DNA of 64,000 bases from Gloeocapsa sp. PCC 7428 (GCF_000317555.1 NC_019745.1:248001-312000); one strand, 5' to 3'. Positions 20,328-30,144 are shown, numbered from the stretch's first letter. Numbers and translations are program-made. Notes: generated by a model not told the origin, from the letters alone.

Positions 20328-21518
20328 ATGGTCAAAACATCAATTCAATCTTCTGCTTCTGAGATAAAGTCCGCCCGTGAAGATTTCTTCTACGAGCAAC
20401 CTGGAAGTTTACCAGGGACTTTGAGTATCGAGGAAGATGCACCGCCACCAGTTATTGTGCTAATTGACTATAACGAAACTCATGCTACACGTAAACAAGT
20501 CAGTACACCAGAAGAATGTATTCCTTACTTAGATAGTGAGTCAGTTTCCTGGGTTGATGTCCAAGGCTTAGGCAGTGAAGATATCTTACAAAGATTAGGT
20601 AACGTGTTTAAGCTACATCCACTGCTGTTAGAAGACGTTGTTAATGTTCCGCAACGTCCTAAAGTTGAAGATCATGAAAATCAATTAGTTGTCATTGCGC
20701 GGATGGTGATTCCTAAAGAACACAAGATTGGTTTTTACAGCGAACAAGTGGGCTTTGTCTTAGGCAAAAATTATTTATTGACAGTCCAGGAAGAACCGGA
20801 ACATGATTGTTTTGAAACTGTAAGACAACGCATTCGCCAAAATAAAGGTACACTGCGCAAACAACAAGCAGATTATTTACTTTACACGCTCTTAGATTCC
20901 ATTATTGATGGTTTCTTTCCTGTTTTAGAAGATTATGGCGAAGTCATTGAAGATTTAGAAGAAGAAGTTGTCACTAACCCAACACGTAAAACGTTAGAAA
21001 AAATTTATCGCGTCAGAAGAGATTTGTTAACGCTACGGCGCGCAATTTGGCCACAGAGAGATGCAATTAATTCGTTAATTCGCGATGGTAGCGCGCAAAT
21101 TAGCGAAAGCGTGAGAATTTATTTGCGTGACTGTTATGACCATGCAGTACAGGTTTTAGATATGGTGGAAACTTACCGCGAATTAGCAGCAGGTTTAATG
21201 GATGTTTATTTATCCGCTGTCAGTAACCGGATGAATGAAATTATGAAATTGCTCACTGTAATTTCATCCATATTTATTCCGTTAACGTTTATTGCTGGGG
21301 TGTACGGGATGAATTTTAATACCGAGCGATCGCCCTGGAATATGCCGGAATTAAACTGGTATTGGGGCTATCCGCTATGTTTGATGGCTATGGGCGCGAT
21401 CGCGGCTTTACTTGTCGTCTTTTTCTGGCGACGCGGCTGGTTTGAAAATTATTCCACAATCGCGGATGATACTGAGCAAAGCAATATGAATATTCTACGG
21501 CGGCGATCGCGTAGATAA
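20328..21518 (+). CDS. corA: CorA-family Mg2+/Co2+ transport protein
   Basis: A 396-residue CorA/Mrs2-like channel. A long acidic cytoplasmic domain (residues 1-310; VSWVDVQGLGSEDILQRLG and PQRPKVEDHENQLVVIAR are typical) precedes two C-terminal membrane spans. The pore signature YGMNF is at about residues 325-329, followed by the loop NTERSPWNMPELNWYWGYP. The GMN motif defines the family, which conducts Mg2+ (or Co2+/Ni2+) inward as a pentamer. The gene is monocistronic and its start overlaps the downstream flank of a MITE-like repeat, which may have reshaped its promoter. Confidence 0.95.
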   Translation: MVKTSIQSSASEIKSAREDFFYEQPGSLPGTLSIEEDAPPPVIVLIDYNETHATRKQVSTPEECIPYLDSESVSWVDVQGLGSEDILQRLGNVFKLHPLLLEDVVNVPQRPKVEDHENQLVVIARMVIPKEHKIGFYSEQVGFVLGKNYLLTVQEEPEHDCFETVRQRIRQNKGTLRKQQADYLLYTLLDSIIDGFFPVLEDYGEVIEDLEEEVVTNPTRKTLEKIYRVRRDLLTLRRAIWPQRDAINSLIRDGSAQISESVRIYLRDCYDHAVQVLDMVETYRELAAGLMDVYLSAVSNRMNEIMKLLTVISSIFIPLTFIAGVYGMNFNTERSPWNMPELNWYWGYPLCLMAMGAIAALLVVFFWRRGWFENYSTIADDTEQSNMNILRRRSRR

Positions 21519-21548
21519 CAACTCGCTTCAACGATTACACTGGATCTA

Positions 21549-22009
21549 GGGAAAGAGTAGGCGCAGCGGTTGCGGAACAGTTCCAAGCAGCTGTTCTGAG
21601 GAAAGTCCGGACTCCCGAAAGACCAAACTTGCTGGGTAACGCCCAGTACGAGCGATCGTGAGGATAGTGCCACAGAAACATACCGCCGATGAATGAGGAG
21701 CGAGGAGTGAGGAGTGAGGAGCGAGGTACAAATTAAACCCTAGCCCCTAACCCCTAACTCCTAGCCCCTCTTACAGGTAAGGGTGCAAAGGTGCGGTAAG
21801 AGCGCACCAGCAGCGTCGAGAGGCGCTGGCTCGGTAAACCCCAGTTGGGAGCAAGGTCGGAGGAACTATGGTTGGTCTTTTACCAGTTCCGCTATTGGAG
21901 AACCGCTAGAGGCGTCTGGTAACAGGCGTCCCAGATAGATAACCGCACTTCACTCACAGCAATGCTGACGAGTGAACAACAGAATCCGGCTTATGTCCTG
22001 CTCTTTCCC
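21549..22009 (+). ncRNA. rnpB: RNase P RNA (cyanobacterial type A) with internal heptamer arrays
   Basis: The catalytic RNA that cleaves tRNA 5' leaders. Conserved blocks present: GAGGAAAGTCCGGACTCCC (P4/CR-I side), GAGGATAGTGCCACAGAAA with CATACCGCC (CR-II/III), GGTAAACCCC, and the 3' AGAATCCGGCTTATGTCCTG. The 5' and 3' ends pair perfectly over 13 bases (21549-21561 with 21997-22009), defining helix P1 and the gene limits. In the P12 region (about 21695-21770) two runs of heptamers occur, one GAGGAGC/T and one CCCTAAC/CCTAGC, which are largely complementary. The rnc gene follows on the same strand, so two RNA-processing factors sit side by side. Confidence 0.95.
21695..21770 (+). repeat. Paired heptanucleotide arrays inside rnpB
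   Basis: Four units of GAGGAGC or GAGGAGT (21695-21722) are separated by 15 bases from about four units of CCCTAGC, CCCTAAC or TCCTAGC (21738-21765). The arrays can pair in heptad register with a periodic mismatch, extending the P12 hairpin. Confidence 0.85.
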
Positions 22010-22223
22010 CACTTCATCTCCAGTACTAGATAAAGAATTATTTAACAAGGATACGAACAAAGGAAGATGGGAAAATGCGGAGAATCAGTAGAAGATTAAT
22101 ACTGATGATTGAAAGTGACTAGTAACAACTCTTCTACTAACCACTAACAACGATACTGATAGTCTGATTATTAACCGGAGATGATACTACTTATCTCCCT
22201 ACCGCTGAACCCTCACTCCTGAA

Positions 22224-22955
22224 ATGATCTTAAATTATCCGCGTCGTCAAAAACAATTAGAAAAACTTATAGAAAAATTAGGGCTGCCAACCCAAGCGCC
22301 AGTACAATGGCACCTTTTAGACTTGGCGCTAACGCATTCAAGTGTTTCAGCGCAAGCGAACTACGAACAGTTGGAGTTTATTGGCGATGCGGTGGTACGA
22401 CTCGTTGCAGCCGAAGTGTTGTGGGAAACGTATCCAGAGTGTCCGGTAGGAGAATTTGCGGCAATTCGTTCAGTTTTGGTGAGCGATCGCATTTTGGCAA
22501 CTTTAGCTGACGAATACGATTTGGGAATGTACTTGTTAGTTGCAGGTAGTGCGACGGGTGATAAAGCTGGAGAAGAATCGCGCTTAGCCGATGCTTTTGA
22601 AGCAGTACTCGGAGCTTTATATCTCAGCACTCATAATTTAGAGTTAGTACGCCCTTGGCTAGACCTTCATTTTAAACAGCTTGCCGCTCAAATTCGCTCA
22701 GATCCTGCGCGACTTAACTATAAAGCTGCTTTGCAAGAATGGACGCAAGCCCATTATAAAATCTTACCAGAGTACCGCGTACAAGAAATCCATCATCACA
22801 GCAACATTCACGATCGCTTTACTGCTCAAGTGTGGCTCCAAGGACGCAAATTAGGGCAAGGTACAGGCAGATCGATCAAAGCAGCGGAACAAGCTGCGGC
22901 ACAGGCTGCGTTTTTAGCACTGAATAGTCAAGCGCCAGAAATGGTCAAGAGCTAG
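22224..22955 (+). CDS. rnc: Ribonuclease III
   Basis: A 243-residue RNase III. The catalytic domain has ALTHSSVSAQANYEQLEFIGDAVVRL (the signature, LEFxGDAV) with downstream acidic residues in LADAFEAVLGALYL. A C-terminal double-stranded-RNA-binding domain runs from NYKAALQEWTQ to AAEQAAAQAAFLAL. It cleaves duplex RNA as a Mg2+-dependent dimer in rRNA maturation and RNA turnover. Its last 11 bases overlap the end of the convergent sensor kinase gene. It is 214 bases downstream of rnpB. Confidence 0.96.
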   Translation: MILNYPRRQKQLEKLIEKLGLPTQAPVQWHLLDLALTHSSVSAQANYEQLEFIGDAVVRLVAAEVLWETYPECPVGEFAAIRSVLVSDRILATLADEYDLGMYLLVAGSATGDKAGEESRLADAFEAVLGALYLSTHNLELVRPWLDLHFKQLAAQIRSDPARLNYKAALQEWTQAHYKILPEYRVQEIHHHSNIHDRFTAQVWLQGRKLGQGTGRSIKAAEQAAAQAAFLALNSQAPEMVKS

Positions 22956-24915
22956 GAAGATGCAAGTGGTCAAACACTCGTGGTTCTTCGCGTACTTGGT
23001 GCGAACGAAACGGCGCTAAATCCATCACAGGCATCGTAATTGTAACTGTTGTCCCTTGACCGGCACCGGCACTGTGTAACGTAATACTTCCCCCCATTAA
23101 CTCGATTAAATTGCGCGAAATCGCTAGTCCCAAACCAGTACCGCCAAATTTGCGCGTTGTTGTGCCATCTACCATCACGAAGGGACGAAATAGTTTGTGT
23201 TGTAGCGCTGGATCGATGCCTACGCCTGTATCTTCTACAGTGATAACTACGCGCGTACTACTACTCGGCGACGGCTCCGTTACAGGCTCTAGCCGCGTGC
23301 TAATCGTAATTCTACCTTGCTCGGTAAACTTAACCGCATTGCCGATGACATTGAGTAGGACTTGTTTCAGCTTTGCGGGATCGGCTTGTACAGGAATTGG
23401 TTCGATTCCTTGAGATGCAACAAGCTGTAAGCCTTTTTGTTGAATATGAACGGTTTGGAGATTGATCACCTCTTTGAGGAGTTGCTGTAAATCGGTAGGT
23501 TCTAAAACGACTGATAGTTTACCCGCTTCGATTTTGGCAACATCTAGTAGATCGTTAATAATACTTAACAGGTGAATCGCGGCTTCATCGGCGCGTTGTA
23601 AAAATTCCATTTCCTCTTCGCGGTCGTCGCAACAGCCATCGCGGACAAGGCGAACACATCCGATAATCGCGTTCAGAGGCGTTCTCAGTTCGTGCGATGT
23701 TGTCGCTAAGAACTCACTTTTGAGTTGGTTTGCTACTTGAGCTTCTTCCCAAGCTGTCTCAATTTCTTCTGCTGATGCGGTTAATCGCTCTACCATTCGT
23801 TCAAGCGCTTCTGCAAGTTGTTGAAACTCTCGAATTTTGAAGTTATGCGGGACTCGTTCTACAACATGGTGGCTTTGCAGATTTAAAGCATAGTCGCGTA
23901 ATTTCTCTAGAGGTCGTGCTAAATCGCGTGCTAAATATCGTGTTGCGAGTAAACTAGCAGCCAGTAACCCAACGGTGAGTACAATCAGAATGATTTTAAT
24001 TTCATGTAAACCGTATAGCGCATTGTCTAAGCGCGTAACAGCTAAAATTGTCCAGTAGTGGTTTGACTCATTTGTTATTGGGCTAGCGATCGCACTATAG
24101 CCTGCTAAAAATTCGGCACCATTTTTAGTAAACGATACATTTTGCATATCCTGACGTCCGGCGATCGCATGATCGACAATTCTTTGCAGTCGCACGGCAT
24201 CGGGTTCGTATCGAATATTCTCGCCAACGCACTCGGCAAGTGGATGTGCCAGAATTGTACCATCTTGCGCGATGACGACAGTATAGCCTGTTAGTGAGCC
24301 ACGCCGTGTGTGTTCTTGTGATTCTAAGGCTGCTTGAATACTCAGGATGTAGCGCGGCTGACCTGTGGGAGTAAACACCGCAGTGGACAAACGTAAGTAC
24401 AATTGACCAAGCGAACGATCGCTACCTGGTGTTAAGTTTTGCGCTTTTGTAGGTAAATCAGCAGGTAATAAAGCCGTCACATGAATCGGGGTATCTAATA
24501 GCGATCGCGTTTGGGGAGTAGGTAGTAACGCCTCTGTGTTAGCCCAAATATTTCCACAAGTACTCGCGATTTGTTTTTGGGTTTGTGCTTCTTTTAAGTG
24601 GACACACTGAACATAATCAGGAAGTTGTGACGCTAATTGGTTGAGATACTGCTGCGCTTGTATGGCTGTTCCTGCTTGTAGAATTTGCGTTTGGCTTGCA
24701 GTAATTGAGATAGCTTTAAGCGCGGCGATCGCATCTTCAATACTCTCTCCTTTTCTCACCGCGCTTTCAGTGAGGTTTTGGCGTGCCGTTTCCAGTAGGA
24801 TAGAGCGTGCTTTCCTAAAGGCGACAGCCTCGCCGATGAGTAGTACTGGTACGCTTAATAATAAAATTCGCGACAGCAAAATGCGGCGAAATGATGATTG
24901 ACCTGGCTTAGCCAT
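22945..24915 (-). CDS. Membrane sensor histidine kinase (Cache-HAMP-HisKA-HATPase)
   Basis: A 656-residue kinase. An N-terminal membrane span (ILLSRILLLSVPVLLIGEAVAF) is followed by a periplasmic Cache-like sensor domain of about 280 residues, then a second span (IKIILIVLTVGLLAASLLATRY) and a HAMP linker (LARDLARPLEKL). The dimerisation motif is FLATTSHELRTPLNAIIG with the phospho-accepting His. The ATPase has NVIGNAVKFTEQG (N box), DTGVGIDP (G1) and FGGTGLGLAISRNLIELMGG (G2). No receiver domain or adjacent response regulator is present, so the partner is elsewhere. ATG at 24915 (MAKPGQ) is preferred to a start at 24981. Ligand unknown. Confidence 0.93.
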   Translation of the reverse strand: MAKPGQSSFRRILLSRILLLSVPVLLIGEAVAFRKARSILLETARQNLTESAVRKGESIEDAIAALKAISITASQTQILQAGTAIQAQQYLNQLASQLPDYVQCVHLKEAQTQKQIASTCGNIWANTEALLPTPQTRSLLDTPIHVTALLPADLPTKAQNLTPGSDRSLGQLYLRLSTAVFTPTGQPRYILSIQAALESQEHTRRGSLTGYTVVIAQDGTILAHPLAECVGENIRYEPDAVRLQRIVDHAIAGRQDMQNVSFTKNGAEFLAGYSAIASPITNESNHYWTILAVTRLDNALYGLHEIKIILIVLTVGLLAASLLATRYLARDLARPLEKLRDYALNLQSHHVVERVPHNFKIREFQQLAEALERMVERLTASAEEIETAWEEAQVANQLKSEFLATTSHELRTPLNAIIGCVRLVRDGCCDDREEEMEFLQRADEAAIHLLSIINDLLDVAKIEAGKLSVVLEPTDLQQLLKEVINLQTVHIQQKGLQLVASQGIEPIPVQADPAKLKQVLLNVIGNAVKFTEQGRITISTRLEPVTEPSPSSSTRVVITVEDTGVGIDPALQHKLFRPFVMVDGTTTRKFGGTGLGLAISRNLIELMGGSITLHSAGAGQGTTVTITMPVMDLAPFRSHQVREEPRVFDHLHLPSS

Positions 24916-25294
24916 AATAATTCTCACTGGGAAGCTGGAAAACCCAACCGCGCAATAACTACCTACAGATCGGCTGAACAAAGCGTGTTTTTATTAGTGT
25001 AAAAACATTGTTCGGCTGGAAAAGCATATTTCTACACCACATCAGATGTTTTATCGCATATATTGGCTAAAGCACAATGCTTTACACTATGATGGCTCAT
25101 CACTCATTCAGCTTTGGCTACACGATCAGAATAAAGTCGATTTTGAACTAACCAATGTATAAATATTAACTTTATATTTGCGGCAAATAGGGAATTTACT
25201 CGCGTTAAGAGCCGTTATAACTAACGTAGTAGCAATATGGTAGTAAGGGCAATCGATCGGAGTTGCCGAAGCAATTCTTAAGTAAGTAGAAGTA

Positions 25295-26002
25295 ATGGCG
25301 GATAACAATCAAAAACGACCTCACACTACAGTAGTTTTGGCGATGAGTGCAGATGGCAAAATTGCTGATATCAAGCGATCGCCTGCCCGCTTTGCTTCAT
25401 CAGTCGATCAGGCACATTTAGAAAAGCAACTCGCAACCGCTGATGCGGTGCTATTTGGTGCGGGAACTCTTAGAACTTACGGTACGACAATGAGTATTTC
25501 GCATCCCCAATTACTCCAACAACGCTTAGAGCAAAATTTACCACCACAGCCCCTGCAAATCGTCGCTTCTTTATCAGCTGAAATCGATCCGCGAATCCGG
25601 TTTTTTCGCCAACAAGTCCGTCGCTGGTTACTTACAACAACTCCTGGGGCGAGGCACTGGCACGAAGGTGTAGAATTTGAGCGAATTTTGGTATGCGAAG
25701 CACCTGCGGCAAATGGTATCGATTGGGTCAGCGCTTTACAACAACTCGCCGATTTAGGAATATCACGCTTAGCGGTAATTGGTGGTGGCGAACTGATCGC
25801 TTCACTCATTGCTGACGATTTAATCGACGAATTTTGGTTGACGATTTGTCCGCTGATCTTGGGCGGAGTTGACGCTCCTACCCCTGTCGAAGGCACAGGG
25901 TTTCCTTCAGAGCAGTTAGCGCCTCGTTTAGAGCTACTCTCAGCCGAAGTCATCGAGCAAGAAGTCTTTTTACACTATCGACGGCAACGTACAGAAGATT
26001 AG
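25295..26002 (+). CDS. RibD C-terminal domain reductase
   Basis: A 235-residue stand-alone member of the RibD_C/DHFR-like family. HTTVVLAMSADGKIADIKRS binds NADPH and substrate at the N-terminus, ADAVLFGAGTLRTYG is the second motif, and LAVIGGGELIASLIADDLIDEFWLTICPLILGG the third. Such proteins reduce 5-amino-6-ribosylamino-pyrimidinone 5'-phosphate in riboflavin synthesis. Cyanobacterial copies lacking the deaminase domain may supply this step or act on related compounds. No riboflavin neighbours are visible, so the pathway assignment is moderate. Confidence 0.85.
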   Translation: MADNNQKRPHTTVVLAMSADGKIADIKRSPARFASSVDQAHLEKQLATADAVLFGAGTLRTYGTTMSISHPQLLQQRLEQNLPPQPLQIVASLSAEIDPRIRFFRQQVRRWLLTTTPGARHWHEGVEFERILVCEAPAANGIDWVSALQQLADLGISRLAVIGGGELIASLIADDLIDEFWLTICPLILGGVDAPTPVEGTGFPSEQLAPRLELLSAEVIEQEVFLHYRRQRTED

Positions 26003-26165
26003 ATTAACCTATTTAGAAGGGGTCAGAGGTCGGGGATCAAAGATCAGAAAAAGAAATTGTCATTCAACTCTTTACCAATATTGACAATTTACCTCTGAAC
26101 CGTATATCTGCGCACAGCGCGACCTCGGACCTCTGACCTCTGACCTCCAAACTCTTATTTAACTA

Positions 26166-27359
26166 ATGGTGGAACAACTCAAACCCAGCTATTTATCTGT
26201 TGCTTGGATTAATCATATTGCTGAAGTTCCTCAGACTGAATGGGATGCCCTAGCAATACCGCTCGCGACACCATTTTTTGAATGGGATTGGCTGCACAAT
26301 CTCGAAAGTTCAGGTAGTGCTGTTGCCCAAGCGGGTTGGTTGCCGAATCATTTAACGGTGTGGCGCGATCGCTCATTGATTGCCGCCGCACCACTGTATC
26401 TGAAAGGTCATAGCTACGGTGAATTTGTCTTCGATCACCAATGGGCAGATTTAGCGCAACGAATCGGCGTACGATACTATCCTAAACTCTTGGGAATGTC
26501 ACCTTTTACACCCGCGACAGGCTATCGCTTTTTAATCGCTCCAGGAGAAGATGAAGATGAAATTACTGAGTTGATGGTGCGGGCAATTGACACTTTTTGC
26601 GCCAAAAATCGTATTTCTGGTTGTCATTTTCTGTATGTCGATCCGCAATGGCAAAGTGTCCTAGAACGTCATGGTTTCACAACTTGGATTAACCATAGCT
26701 ATGTCTGGCAAAATCAAGGTTTTCAAACCTTTGATGATTATTTAGCTGTATTTAATGCAAATCAACGGCGGAATATTAAACGCGAACGCAAAGCCGTCGC
26801 AACTAATGGGTTGCGATTGCAGCCAGTTACTGGCGATGAAATTCCCAAATCGATGTTTCCGCTGATGTACAATTTTTATGCTGATACCTGCGACAAATTT
26901 GGCTGGTGGGGTAGTAAGTACCTGACAAAAAAGTTTTTTGAGCAACTACACGCGAATTATCGGCATCGAGTTGTGTTTTTTGCTGCGTATAGCGATCACG
27001 ATCCGCGTCAACCGCTGGGAATGTCTTTTTGTTTAACCAAAGGCGATCGCTTGTACGGACGCTATTGGGGAAGTTTTCAAGAAATTGATTGCTTGCACTT
27101 TGATGCTTGCTACTACGCGCCCATCGAGTGGGCGATTTCTCACAATATCCAAATCTTCGATCCTGGTGCGGGAGGACGTCACAAAAAACGTCGCGGCTTT
27201 CCTGCAAGTCCAAATTACAGTCTGCACCGCTTTTATAATCGTCGTTTAGAGCAAATTTTGTGTTCTTATATCCGCGAAGCAAATGAGTACGAACAGTTAG
27301 AAATTGAGGCGATTAATGCGGAGTTACCTTACAACCAAATGCGGGAAGGAGGCAAATAA
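26166..27359 (+). CDS. FemAB/GNAT-like protein of the peptidogalycan-biosynthesis family (PF04339)
   Basis: A 397-residue soluble protein. PFFEWDWLHNLESSGSAVAQAGWLPNHLTVWRD-type segments open the domain. FDDYLAVFNANQRRNIKRERKAV is the conserved lysine/arginine-rich region, and HFDACYYAPIEWAISH with FDPGAGGRHKKRRGFPASPNYS near the end is the strongest family signature. Members are GNAT-fold acyl or aminoacyl transferases of unknown acceptor. The preceding 163 bases consist largely of GGTCAGA-type heptamers. Confidence 0.85.
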   Translation: MVEQLKPSYLSVAWINHIAEVPQTEWDALAIPLATPFFEWDWLHNLESSGSAVAQAGWLPNHLTVWRDRSLIAAAPLYLKGHSYGEFVFDHQWADLAQRIGVRYYPKLLGMSPFTPATGYRFLIAPGEDEDEITELMVRAIDTFCAKNRISGCHFLYVDPQWQSVLERHGFTTWINHSYVWQNQGFQTFDDYLAVFNANQRRNIKRERKAVATNGLRLQPVTGDEIPKSMFPLMYNFYADTCDKFGWWGSKYLTKKFFEQLHANYRHRVVFFAAYSDHDPRQPLGMSFCLTKGDRLYGRYWGSFQEIDCLHFDACYYAPIEWAISHNIQIFDPGAGGRHKKRRGFPASPNYSLHRFYNRRLEQILCSYIREANEYEQLEIEAINAELPYNQMREGGK

Positions 27360-27442
27360 GTATAGCTACAAAACACCAACCAAATATAAGGAACAGGCGC
27401 TTTTTTTCATTATGAAATTGCTCCTTATGTTAATTTTTGCAG

Positions 27443-28090
27443 TTACTGTTGTGCTAGGTAATCCATTCGTTCCACTTCATGAGGCATCAAGTCCTCAAAG
27501 CGTAAAGTTGTGCGTTGACCTGCTTTTAAATCTTCCACCTCAACTATATTTGGCACATAAGCATCCTGCTCGCGGATGAAATTCATTGTAAATCTGTAGG
27601 CATCCTGAATATTCTTGGCTTCAAGAGAACGCAACTGAGACTGAAATTGCAGTGAGACTTCCTCTTCAAAAAACAGTTTTTCTACACAAACACCATTACG
27701 GTAAAGATGGTATTCAAGCGTGCCACAAGTATCGCTACGAGTGTAATAAATAGCAGAAGTATTGAGTGTTTCAGAAATACTGCGAGCATCTTCTTCAGTT
27801 AAATAAACTCGCTCTGAGCGCACATAAGGCTTATAAACTATGCTCCAAGGATGTCCCCGTAACTGAAAAACAAAGGTGCTTTCATTGTGGATGTCTATTT
27901 CACGCTCATAAGCATCGCGCATCCAGACATTCATCTGCCTTAAAGTGCTCAAGGCTTGTGCAACTGGTTCAACAGGTGCTTGAACTAAAATAAATAGGCT
28001 ATTTCGATCAATTGTTTCAAGTCCTCTACGTTGCGCTAGAGGCACACCTTCGCCTCTGAGAAAATATATTGGCATTATTTGAGATCCCAT
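27443..28090 (-). CDS. Conserved hypothetical protein, unrecognised
   Basis: A 215-residue soluble protein; I do not recognise the family. It opens with IYFLRGEGVPLAQRRGLETI, has an alpha-beta core (FQLRGHPWSIVYKPY, then LTEEDARSISETLNTSAIYYTRSD), an acidic segment (VEKLFFEEEVSLQF) and ends PHEVERMDYLAQQ. ATG at 28090 is used, though Met-6 (28075) is also possible. No signal peptide or membrane span is seen. It lies between the FemAB-like gene (convergent) and a TPR protein on the same strand. Codon use looks like its neighbours. Confidence 0.65.
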   Translation of the reverse strand: MGSQIMPIYFLRGEGVPLAQRRGLETIDRNSLFILVQAPVEPVAQALSTLRQMNVWMRDAYEREIDIHNESTFVFQLRGHPWSIVYKPYVRSERVYLTEEDARSISETLNTSAIYYTRSDTCGTLEYHLYRNGVCVEKLFFEEEVSLQFQSQLRSLEAKNIQDAYRFTMNFIREQDAYVPNIVEVEDLKAGQRTTLRFEDLMPHEVERMDYLAQQ

Positions 28091-28148
28091 TGTACTAGAA
28101 CCTTCTGGAGCACCATACTTTATTTGTTCTGCCTCCAGAAGTCAAAAT

Positions 28149-28571
28149 TCACCATTCACCGTCTTCAATGCCTTCCCGAATCATTTCTTCGTGTTGCCGC
28201 ATCGCGGCTGCCCCTTCTAACTCTCCTCTAGACTCAAGGATAGTCGCAGCTTTCTGTGCATCCTCAATTGCCTTTTGAGGTTGTCCTGCTAATGCCAGAA
28301 GATTACTTCGGTAAAAATAAGCCTGCGCATAATTAGGATCGATCTGGATGGCTTTAGTGTATTCAGCAATTGCCTCCTGGGGCTTACCTTGTACATCCAA
28401 CTCACGCCCGCGCTGGAAAAATTCTTCGGCTTTAGCCATAGTTCCTAATTCTTGTTCTTGACTACTTGGACTACACAAACCATTTATACAGGTCTGAGCT
28501 TGAGCAGTAAAAGAAGTCATAGCAATAGCTGTTACCTCAACGAATAGCGCTACGTTTCGTAGTTGATGCAT
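28149..28571 (-). CDS. Secreted TPR-repeat protein
   Basis: A 140-residue protein from ATG 28571. An N-terminal signal peptide (LRNVALFVEVTAIAMTSFTAQA) is followed by a Cys pair (QTCINGLCSPS). Two TPR-like repeats run from about residue 48: AEEFFQRGRELDVQGKPQEAIAEYTKAIQIDPNYAQAYFYRSN, in segments with the classic small/large residue spacing, then QPQKAIEDAQKAATILESRG. Two TPRs are too few for a solenoid alone, so it probably works as a small adaptor in the periplasm or envelope. A TTG start at 28622 would hide the signal peptide and is less likely. Confidence 0.8.
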   Translation of the reverse strand: MHQLRNVALFVEVTAIAMTSFTAQAQTCINGLCSPSSQEQELGTMAKAEEFFQRGRELDVQGKPQEAIAEYTKAIQIDPNYAQAYFYRSNLLALAGQPQKAIEDAQKAATILESRGELEGAAAMRQHEEMIREGIEDGEW

Positions 28572-28805
28572 GAGTGGAAACTTAACTGAAACCTTAATGG
28601 CTGCAAAATTTTGTTTATACAATAGTATGTGTTTAATTTTTTACTGCTACAACCGTGTTTTTACGGTATCCAGAATCCTGGTGTGGAGGATGTCACAAAA
28701 AACTGGAGACTTGTGATTTATTGCAATACATAACGATAGAAAACACGGCAGGCGTCGAACTGAAATTTGCTACAGTAAACGGTATCCAGCAATGCTGAGA
28801 ATGTA

Positions 28806-29513
28806 ATGATGGCAAAACACTTACCTCACCTGCAATCGAGTTCTAGACAGAACCTACCACCACTTGAAAGCGGCGATCGCCTCACTCGGTACGAATTTGA
28901 GCGGCGTTATCATGCCATGCCACACTTAAAAAAAGCTGAACTGATTGAAGGAGTCGTTTACTTGCCATCGCCGCTACGATTTGAACCTCATGCCGAGCCA
29001 CATGGAAATTTAATCACTTGGCTTGGAGTTTATAAAGCAATGACACCAGGTGTACGGATGGGGGATAATCCCACAGTGCGGCTTGATTTAGATAATGAAC
29101 CTCAACCTGATGCTGTGCTTTTGATTGACGCAACCGCAGGGGGGCGATCGCGCTTAAGCAAGGATGGCTACATTGAAGGCGCGCCTGAACTCGTCGCAGA
29201 AGTTGCTGCTAGCAGTGCAGCTTATGATTTATATGACAAGAAAACCGTTTATCGCCGCAATGGCGTTCAAGAATATATTGTTTGGCAAGTGCTAGACCAA
29301 AAATTAGATTGGTTCGTGCTACAGGATGAAGAGTATATCCTACAGAAACCAGATGAGGCTGGCATCATTCAAAGTAAGGTATTTCCAGGGCTATGGTTAG
29401 CAGTTTTATCACTACTTGAAGGAGATATGGCAACGGTGCTGACAGTAGTGCAGAAGGGATTGCAGTCACCCGAACATAAGGTGTTTATAGAGCAATTGAA
29501 GCATACAGAATAA
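28806..29513 (+). CDS. Uma2-family (DUF820) restriction-endonuclease-like protein
   Basis: A 235-residue protein of the PD-(D/E)XK Uma2 family, greatly expanded in cyanobacteria. The motifs are visible in order: KAELIEGVVYLPSPLRFEPH, then PQPDAVLLID (catalytic Asp), PELVAEVAASS (catalytic Glu) and DKKTVYRRNGVQEYIVW (catalytic Lys). The start has two successive ATGs at 28806 and 28809. Cellular function is unresolved; many members occur as solitary copies linked to mobile DNA, but none is evident here. Confidence 0.9.
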   Translation: MMAKHLPHLQSSSRQNLPPLESGDRLTRYEFERRYHAMPHLKKAELIEGVVYLPSPLRFEPHAEPHGNLITWLGVYKAMTPGVRMGDNPTVRLDLDNEPQPDAVLLIDATAGGRSRLSKDGYIEGAPELVAEVAASSAAYDLYDKKTVYRRNGVQEYIVWQVLDQKLDWFVLQDEEYILQKPDEAGIIQSKVFPGLWLAVLSLLEGDMATVLTVVQKGLQSPEHKVFIEQLKHTE

Positions 29514-29760
29514 GTTCACCCGATCGCTCGTTTACCCTCCTGGTGAATCACGCGATCGCACTGCTAGCATCCAACTACACGAATCTCTAAATCTTAAAAA
29601 AAAGAGCGATCGCATAAGCACGCTCAGAAAAGCGCAATTGCAATAAAACACAAGAAACATGACCTAAGTTTCCCTCAAGATACGCGTGTTAGGGTTGTAC
29701 TCCTGTCAGAAGAATTACACTGGTTATAGGGTAAAAAATTGGTAAAGCAATTAACAAACG

Positions 29761-30144
29761 ATGAATCAAACGATTGAATCTTTAGCAGCAATCGATAACA
29801 AACTTTCACAGCGTCACATTGACCTCGACCCATCAGGATACTTCATTATTTATCTAGATCGCGAAGCTCAATTAATTTGTGCTAAACATTTTACGAACGT
29901 CATCGATGAGCGCGGTTTAGCCGTTGACCCCGAAACAGGTAAAGTTATCCCCGCACGCGGTAAAGTTGAACGCACTCACACAACAGTTTATTCTGGTAGA
30001 ACTGCAAAAGAGCTTTGCGTCAAAATTTTAGAGCAAACTCAGCCTTGTCCAGTGACTCGGTTAGACCATGCGGCTTATCTTGGTCGCGAGTTTGTTCGGG
30101 CTGAGAATGCTTTATTGTCTGGGCAAGAATATATTCAGGATTAG
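29761..30144 (+). CDS. DUF4346 domain protein
   Basis: A 127-residue soluble protein matching the cyanobacterial DUF4346 pattern. HIDLDPSGYFIIYLDREAQLICAKH is followed by GLAVDPETGKVIPARGKV, THTTVYSGRTAKELCVKI, and the closing LDHAAYLGREFVRAE. Some family members are fused to thymidylate-synthase or tetrahydromethanopterin-methyltransferase-like domains, but this one is alone. Function unknown. The preceding 247-base gap holds three HIP1 octamers or near-copies but no gene. Confidence 0.8.
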   Translation: MNQTIESLAAIDNKLSQRHIDLDPSGYFIIYLDREAQLICAKHFTNVIDERGLAVDPETGKVIPARGKVERTHTTVYSGRTAKELCVKILEQTQPCPVTRLDHAAYLGREFVRAENALLSGQEYIQD

